Assembly (NCBI GenBank): GCA_905193765.1
Contig: CAJJPZ010000018.1
Span: forward strand, 1 to 23,043
Direction of reading: 5' to 3'
Length of the DNA stretch: 23,043 bases
Source: an uncultured Eubacterium sp.
GTDB lineage: Bacteria > Bacillota > Clostridia > Peptostreptococcales > Anaerovoracaceae
Within the stretch, counting starts at the first letter, position 1. Each line of letters opens with the position of its first letter. Made by a program: the position numbers and the translations under genes. Positions 20,500-23,043 of the stretch are shown one piece after another. The notes beneath the pieces were generated by a model, which was not told the DNA's origin, made no database searches, and was given only the letters and a program-made list of their open reading frames with translations.

Positions 20500-21809
20500 T
20501 TTCCACGTTCATAATACGCTTTCTTTTCATCCTCCGGCACCATATTCCCACCTGTCGCCCATACTATATGTATGGAGTTCTCATCCGGAGCAGGGAAACA
20601 CCGGCCCTCCACCGCAGAGCCGTTTTCATTGATATATTTCAGACCCTCGAAGGCTGCACACGCCGACGGTTCGATGAATATGCCCTCGCTGTCCCTGAGT
20701 TCTGCCAGGGACGGATACAGCCTGCTGTCATCTACAGTGAAACAGCCACTGAGTCTGCTCTCCATCGCATCCGAAACCAGACCTGAAGCTCTGCCTACAG
20801 CCAGGCCGTCCGCTTCCGTCTTCCCGTCGATGCCAAGATCGCCGACAGATATCCCGTTATGGAGACCTGTTATCAGCCCCAGCGTCATACACGGAGCATG
20901 GGTAGGCTCTGCAAAGAAACAGTATGCATCATCTCCGAAATACTTCTTTATGCCATAGGTAACGCCGCCCGGTGCACCGCCGACTCCGCACGGTATATAT
21001 ATGTAAAGACGGTGATCTTCATCCACCTTTATACCCTGACCCTCCAGCTGCTTCCTGAGACGTTTTCCTGCGACTGAGTATCCTGCAAAAAGATCCAGTG
21101 AATTCTCATCGTCCACGAAATGGCACGACGGATCTTCTTCTGCGATCTTTCTTCCCTGAGCAACAGCGGCTTCGTAATCATCGGGATATTCCACGACCGT
21201 CACGCCCTTCGACCTCAACAGATCCTTCTTCCACTGTCTTGCGTCAGCCGACATATGCACTGTCACACTGAAGCCAATAGCAGCGCTCATGATGCCTATG
21301 CTCAGTCCAAGATTGCCTGTGGATCCCACCGCTACTTTGTATTTTGAGAAAAGATCCCTGAACTCATCATCCGCCAGTCTGCCGTAGTCATCATCCTCAG
21401 TCAGCATACCGCTGTCGAGTGCTGTTTTCTCAGTGAATTTCAGCACTTCATATATCCCGCCTCTTGCCTTTATCGATCCCGATATAGGTAGATGGCTGTC
21501 ACATTTAAGGAAAAGTCTTCCCTTTACATCTACTTTCTCCGAAGAGCCCCTGCCTGCTGCAAGAGCTTCTTTCATAGCTGTTATTTCTTTGAGTTCGGAT
21601 TCGATTATGCCATCCGCCACCTCCGGGAACATCCTCCTGATGAAAGGCGCGAATCTGATGAGTCTTGCCTCCGCATCGTCTATATCCACTATGTTTTCAT
21701 TACTGTTTTTACGATTCTCTTTTATTTTCGCATTTTCCCAGAAGATTTCTTCACATCCTGCGATCTTCACAGTCTCAGGGAATTCCTTTTTTATCTTTTC
21801 CTTATCCAC
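20490..21809 (-). CDS. dsdA: D-serine ammonia-lyase (D-serine dehydratase)
   Basis: Converts D-serine to pyruvate and ammonia using pyridoxal phosphate, allowing detoxification or use of D-serine. The 439-residue product matches DsdA length. K114 in 'HLPISGSIKARGGIYEVL' is the PLP lysine; 'AVGSTGNLGLSIGIMSAAIGF' and the glycine-rich 'IPCGVGGAPGGVTYG' bind the cofactor phosphate. 'FAEPTHAPCMTLGL' and 'GLAVGRASGLVSD' are DsdA-specific, which separates it from threonine dehydratase. The start is GTG at 21809, six bases after a perfect AGGAGG. No dsdX or dsdC-type neighbour is present; the divergent EamA permease is the only nearby transporter. A leader hairpin precedes it. Confidence 0.93.
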   Translation of the reverse strand: MDKEKIKKEFPETVKIAGCEEIFWENAKIKENRKNSNENIVDIDDAEARLIRFAPFIRRMFPEVADGIIESELKEITAMKEALAAGRGSSEKVDVKGRLFLKCDSHLPISGSIKARGGIYEVLKFTEKTALDSGMLTEDDDYGRLADDEFRDLFSKYKVAVGSTGNLGLSIGIMSAAIGFSVTVHMSADARQWKKDLLRSKGVTVVEYPDDYEAAVAQGRKIAEEDPSCHFVDDENSLDLFAGYSVAGKRLRKQLEGQGIKVDEDHRLYIYIPCGVGGAPGGVTYGIKKYFGDDAYCFFAEPTHAPCMTLGLITGLHNGISVGDLGIDGKTEADGLAVGRASGLVSDAMESRLSGCFTVDDSRLYPSLAELRDSEGIFIEPSACAAFEGLKYINENGSAVEGRCFPAPDENSIHIVWATGGNMVPEDEKKAYYERGKTL

Positions 21810-21837
21810 TATCGTCCTCCTGTGACAGTTTTAAAAG

Positions 21838-21870
21838 AGCAGGCATATTTATATATGCAGACCGCCTGCT
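21838..21870 (-). promoter_or_regulatory. Hairpin in the dsdA 5' leader, possible attenuator
   Basis: Leftward, AGCAGGC (21870-21864) pairs with GCCTGCT (21844-21838), followed by CTTTTAAAAC. An alternative inner stem GCATAT/ATATGC shares bases with the outer stem, so two folds exclude each other. It starts at the predicted transcription start and ends before the ribosome site. Confidence 0.45.
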
Positions 21871-21876
21871 GATTCA

Positions 21877-21906
21877 ATGATACTACAAAGGATGTAAAGA
21901 TGGCAA
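21877..21906 (-). promoter_or_regulatory. Predicted promoter of dsdA
   Basis: On the minus strand TTGCCA (21906-21901), an 18-base spacer and TATCAT (21882-21877) each match the sigma-A boxes at five of six bases. Transcription would start near 21870. Confidence 0.55.
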
Positions 21907-21908
21907 GT

Positions 21909-21938
21909 TTGTAAGATAAATTTTCGTTTTTGTAATAT
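21909..21938 (+). promoter_or_regulatory. Predicted promoter of the EamA permease gene
   Basis: TTGTAA (21909-21914), an 18-base spacer and TAATAT (21933-21938) form a plausible rightward promoter. It lies back to back with the dsdA promoter, the -35 boxes being almost adjacent. Confidence 0.5.
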
Positions 21939-21958
21939 ACACGAACGACCATTCGTGT
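21939..21958 (+). promoter_or_regulatory. 20-bp inverted-repeat operator at the EamA permease promoter
   Basis: ACACGAA (21939-21945) and TTCGTGT (21952-21958) are perfect inverted arms around six bases, beginning right after the -10 box. An inner overlapping palindrome ACGACCATTCGT is also present. Size and place fit a TetR-family repressor site (inference); no such regulator gene is in the window. Confidence 0.6.
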
Positions 21959-22008
21959 TAATATTGAGTCAAGCTACATTATCCGAAAATTATGACAAGG
22001 TGATGAAA

Positions 22009-22911
22009 ATGACTGATAAAAAGATAATCGGAAGTCTCTGTATCGTGGGGACAACTATATGCTACGGGCTTGTACCGTCGCTGTCATTCAAGGCTTTCGG
22101 CACAGGCGTCGTTACCGAAACACTTCTTTTCAACAAGTTCTTCTATGCGGCCATACTGATGTGGGCGTACATATTCATCAGGAAGATACCGTTCCGCCTC
22201 ACACGCAGAGCTGCAAAACCGATGATAGCGATCATGCTGTCCTACATAGGTATAGCGACGACACTCTATCTGTCTTTCAACTACATAAGCGGATCGCTTG
22301 CCACTATCATATCTTTCACGTTCCCTGCCATCGTCATCGCAATTGAGATGATATCGGGACGTGAAAAGGTAAGAGCCGTCAAGATAGCTGCAGTGATTAT
22401 ATCTCTTGCTGGGCTCTGCCTCATAGTGTGGTCTCCCGACATGGAGATAAAGATACTTGGCGTCGTGTTCGCGCTGGCGTGCGCCGGATGCTATACTATA
22501 TATACGATAAGTCTTTCTTCGGAATCCGTTAAGGAATTCAACTCCCTTGTGACCGCAGGATATGTCCTGGCAGCCTCGGCGATATTCAACTTCGGACGCT
22601 GCCTCATAAGCGGCAGACCGCTGTTCACAGAAAACATATCGCAGCTGGCTTACATGCTGCTCCTCGCTGTCGTATGTGCTTTTGCAGCCATACTGTTCTT
22701 CTGTCTTGGAGTAAAGCTGATAGGACCAAGCAATGCTTCGATAATCAACACATTCGAGCCGGTATGCGCCTGCGTCTTCGGTTATTTCCTCGTAGGCGAC
22801 GTGATCTCCCTGAGCATGATCATAGGCGGACTGCTGGTAGTCACCGCAGTACTGCTGACGAACCTGCCCGAAAAGAAAACCGAAACACTTCCCCCGGAAC
22901 CCGATATCTGA
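22009..22911 (+). CDS. EamA/DMT-superfamily permease
   Basis: The 300-residue product has about ten hydrophobic segments in two homologous halves, the EamA (drug/metabolite transporter) layout. The first half opens with 'IGSLCIVGTTICYGLVPSLSFKAF' and contains 'YISGSLATIISFTFPAIVIAIEMI'. The second ends with 'LIGPSNASIINTFEPVCACVFGYFLVGDVISLSMIIGGLLVVTAVLL'. Members export metabolites or amino acids; substrate unknown. I place the start at the ATG at 22009, eight bases after AAGG. An ATG at 22003 is too close to that site, and a GTG at 21955 would lie inside the operator. The gene is divergent from dsdA and closes with no obvious terminator. The soluble C-terminal tail is short and proline/glutamate rich. 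Confidence 0.87.
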   Translation: MTDKKIIGSLCIVGTTICYGLVPSLSFKAFGTGVVTETLLFNKFFYAAILMWAYIFIRKIPFRLTRRAAKPMIAIMLSYIGIATTLYLSFNYISGSLATIISFTFPAIVIAIEMISGREKVRAVKIAAVIISLAGLCLIVWSPDMEIKILGVVFALACAGCYTIYTISLSSESVKEFNSLVTAGYVLAASAIFNFGRCLISGRPLFTENISQLAYMLLLAVVCAFAAILFFCLGVKLIGPSNASIINTFEPVCACVFGYFLVGDVISLSMIIGGLLVVTAVLLTNLPEKKTETLPPEPDI

Positions 22912-22940
22912 TACAGCCTATCAAAAAACAAAAAAATCCT

Positions 22941-22970
22941 TTGACATCACACCATATCATGGGTTATAAT
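22941..22970 (+). promoter_or_regulatory. Strong promoter of the tRNA-Arg gene
   Basis: Consensus TTGACA (22941-22946) and consensus TATAAT (22965-22970) are 18 bases apart, preceded by an A-rich stretch (22922-22937) that could be an UP element. Transcription would start about 14 bases before the tRNA. Confidence 0.85.
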
Positions 22971-22990
22971 TATCAGTGCAACTTGGTCAT

Positions 22991-23043
22991 GCGCCATTAG
23001 CTCAATTGGATAGAGTCGCGCACTACGAATGCGAAGGTTGGGG
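22991..23043 (+). tRNA. tRNA-Arg (anticodon ACG), 3' end outside the window
   Basis: The first 53 bases fold as expected: acceptor 5' strand GCGCCAT, TA at positions 8-9, D-stem GCTC/GAGT with loop AATTGGATA, anticodon stem GCGCA/TGCGA and loop CTACGAA. The anticodon is ACG, normally read as inosine-CG for CGU, CGC and CGA. Variable loop AGGTT and the first T-stem bases GGGG follow, then the window ends. Pair 27-43 is a G-A mismatch. Confidence 0.92.

Noticed and set aside
22912..22927. Terminator after the EamA permease gene (TGATA/TATCA stem)
   Set aside because: The stem is only 5 bp and is followed by A residues, not T, in the direction of transcription.
1..23043. CRISPR array, prophage or replication origin
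   Set aside because: No regularly spaced repeats, phage structural genes, integrase or DnaA-box cluster were seen.

Overview
The window looks like chromosomal DNA of a Clostridia-type Firmicute. Evidence: the conserved order murB - PHP phosphatase - rapZ - whiA, GGAGG-type ribosome binding sites, some TTG and GTG starts, sigma-A-like promoters, and MurB, WhiA and RlmD sequences of low-GC Gram-positive type. I cannot assign a genus. Coding density is high and no gene-free stretch exceeds 300 bases. No rRNA, CRISPR array, prophage or complete insertion sequence is visible.

Layout. Bases 1-630 hold a RelB/DinJ-type antitoxin (5' end cut by the window) and its RelE/ParE toxin, closed by a hairpin terminator; two short ~20-bp direct repeats follow. 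Bases 681-7011 are a leftward cell-envelope and housekeeping cluster: AI-2E-type permease, murB, PHP-domain protein, rapZ, then an internal terminator, whiA and rlmD. Bases 7131-9918 hold rightward argG-argH with a promoter and a clear ARG-box-like operator. Bases 10011-11178 hold a leftward two-gene operon: a MoaA-like protein reduced to its central region (no Fe-S motifs) followed by a Fic-fold protein whose catalytic motif is degenerate. Rightward singletons follow: a YfcE-type metallophosphoesterase and a 68-residue two-helix membrane protein. Next come a leftward secreted protein with two tandem ~94-residue repeats, then leftward carAB, then a leftward polar amino acid ABC transporter (binding lipoprotein, permease, ATPase), a PaaI-type thioesterase and dsdA (D-serine dehydratase). 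Divergent from dsdA is an EamA/DMT permease behind a promoter with an inverted-repeat operator. The window ends inside a tRNA-Arg(ACG).

How the parts fit together. carAB makes carbamoyl phosphate (for arginine and pyrimidines) and argGH perform the last two arginine steps. Sequences resembling the ArgR/AhrC box (TGNAT-N4-ATNCA) lie at the argG leader, across the carA promoter and in the leader of the ABC transporter operon. This suggests one arginine regulon and makes the transporter a candidate arginine or basic amino acid importer (inference). The most unusual content is the MoaA-core/pseudo-Fic operon and an exact 11-bp-period array of four TTAA blocks upstream of the secreted repeat protein, which resembles an OmpR/PhoB-type response-regulator site.
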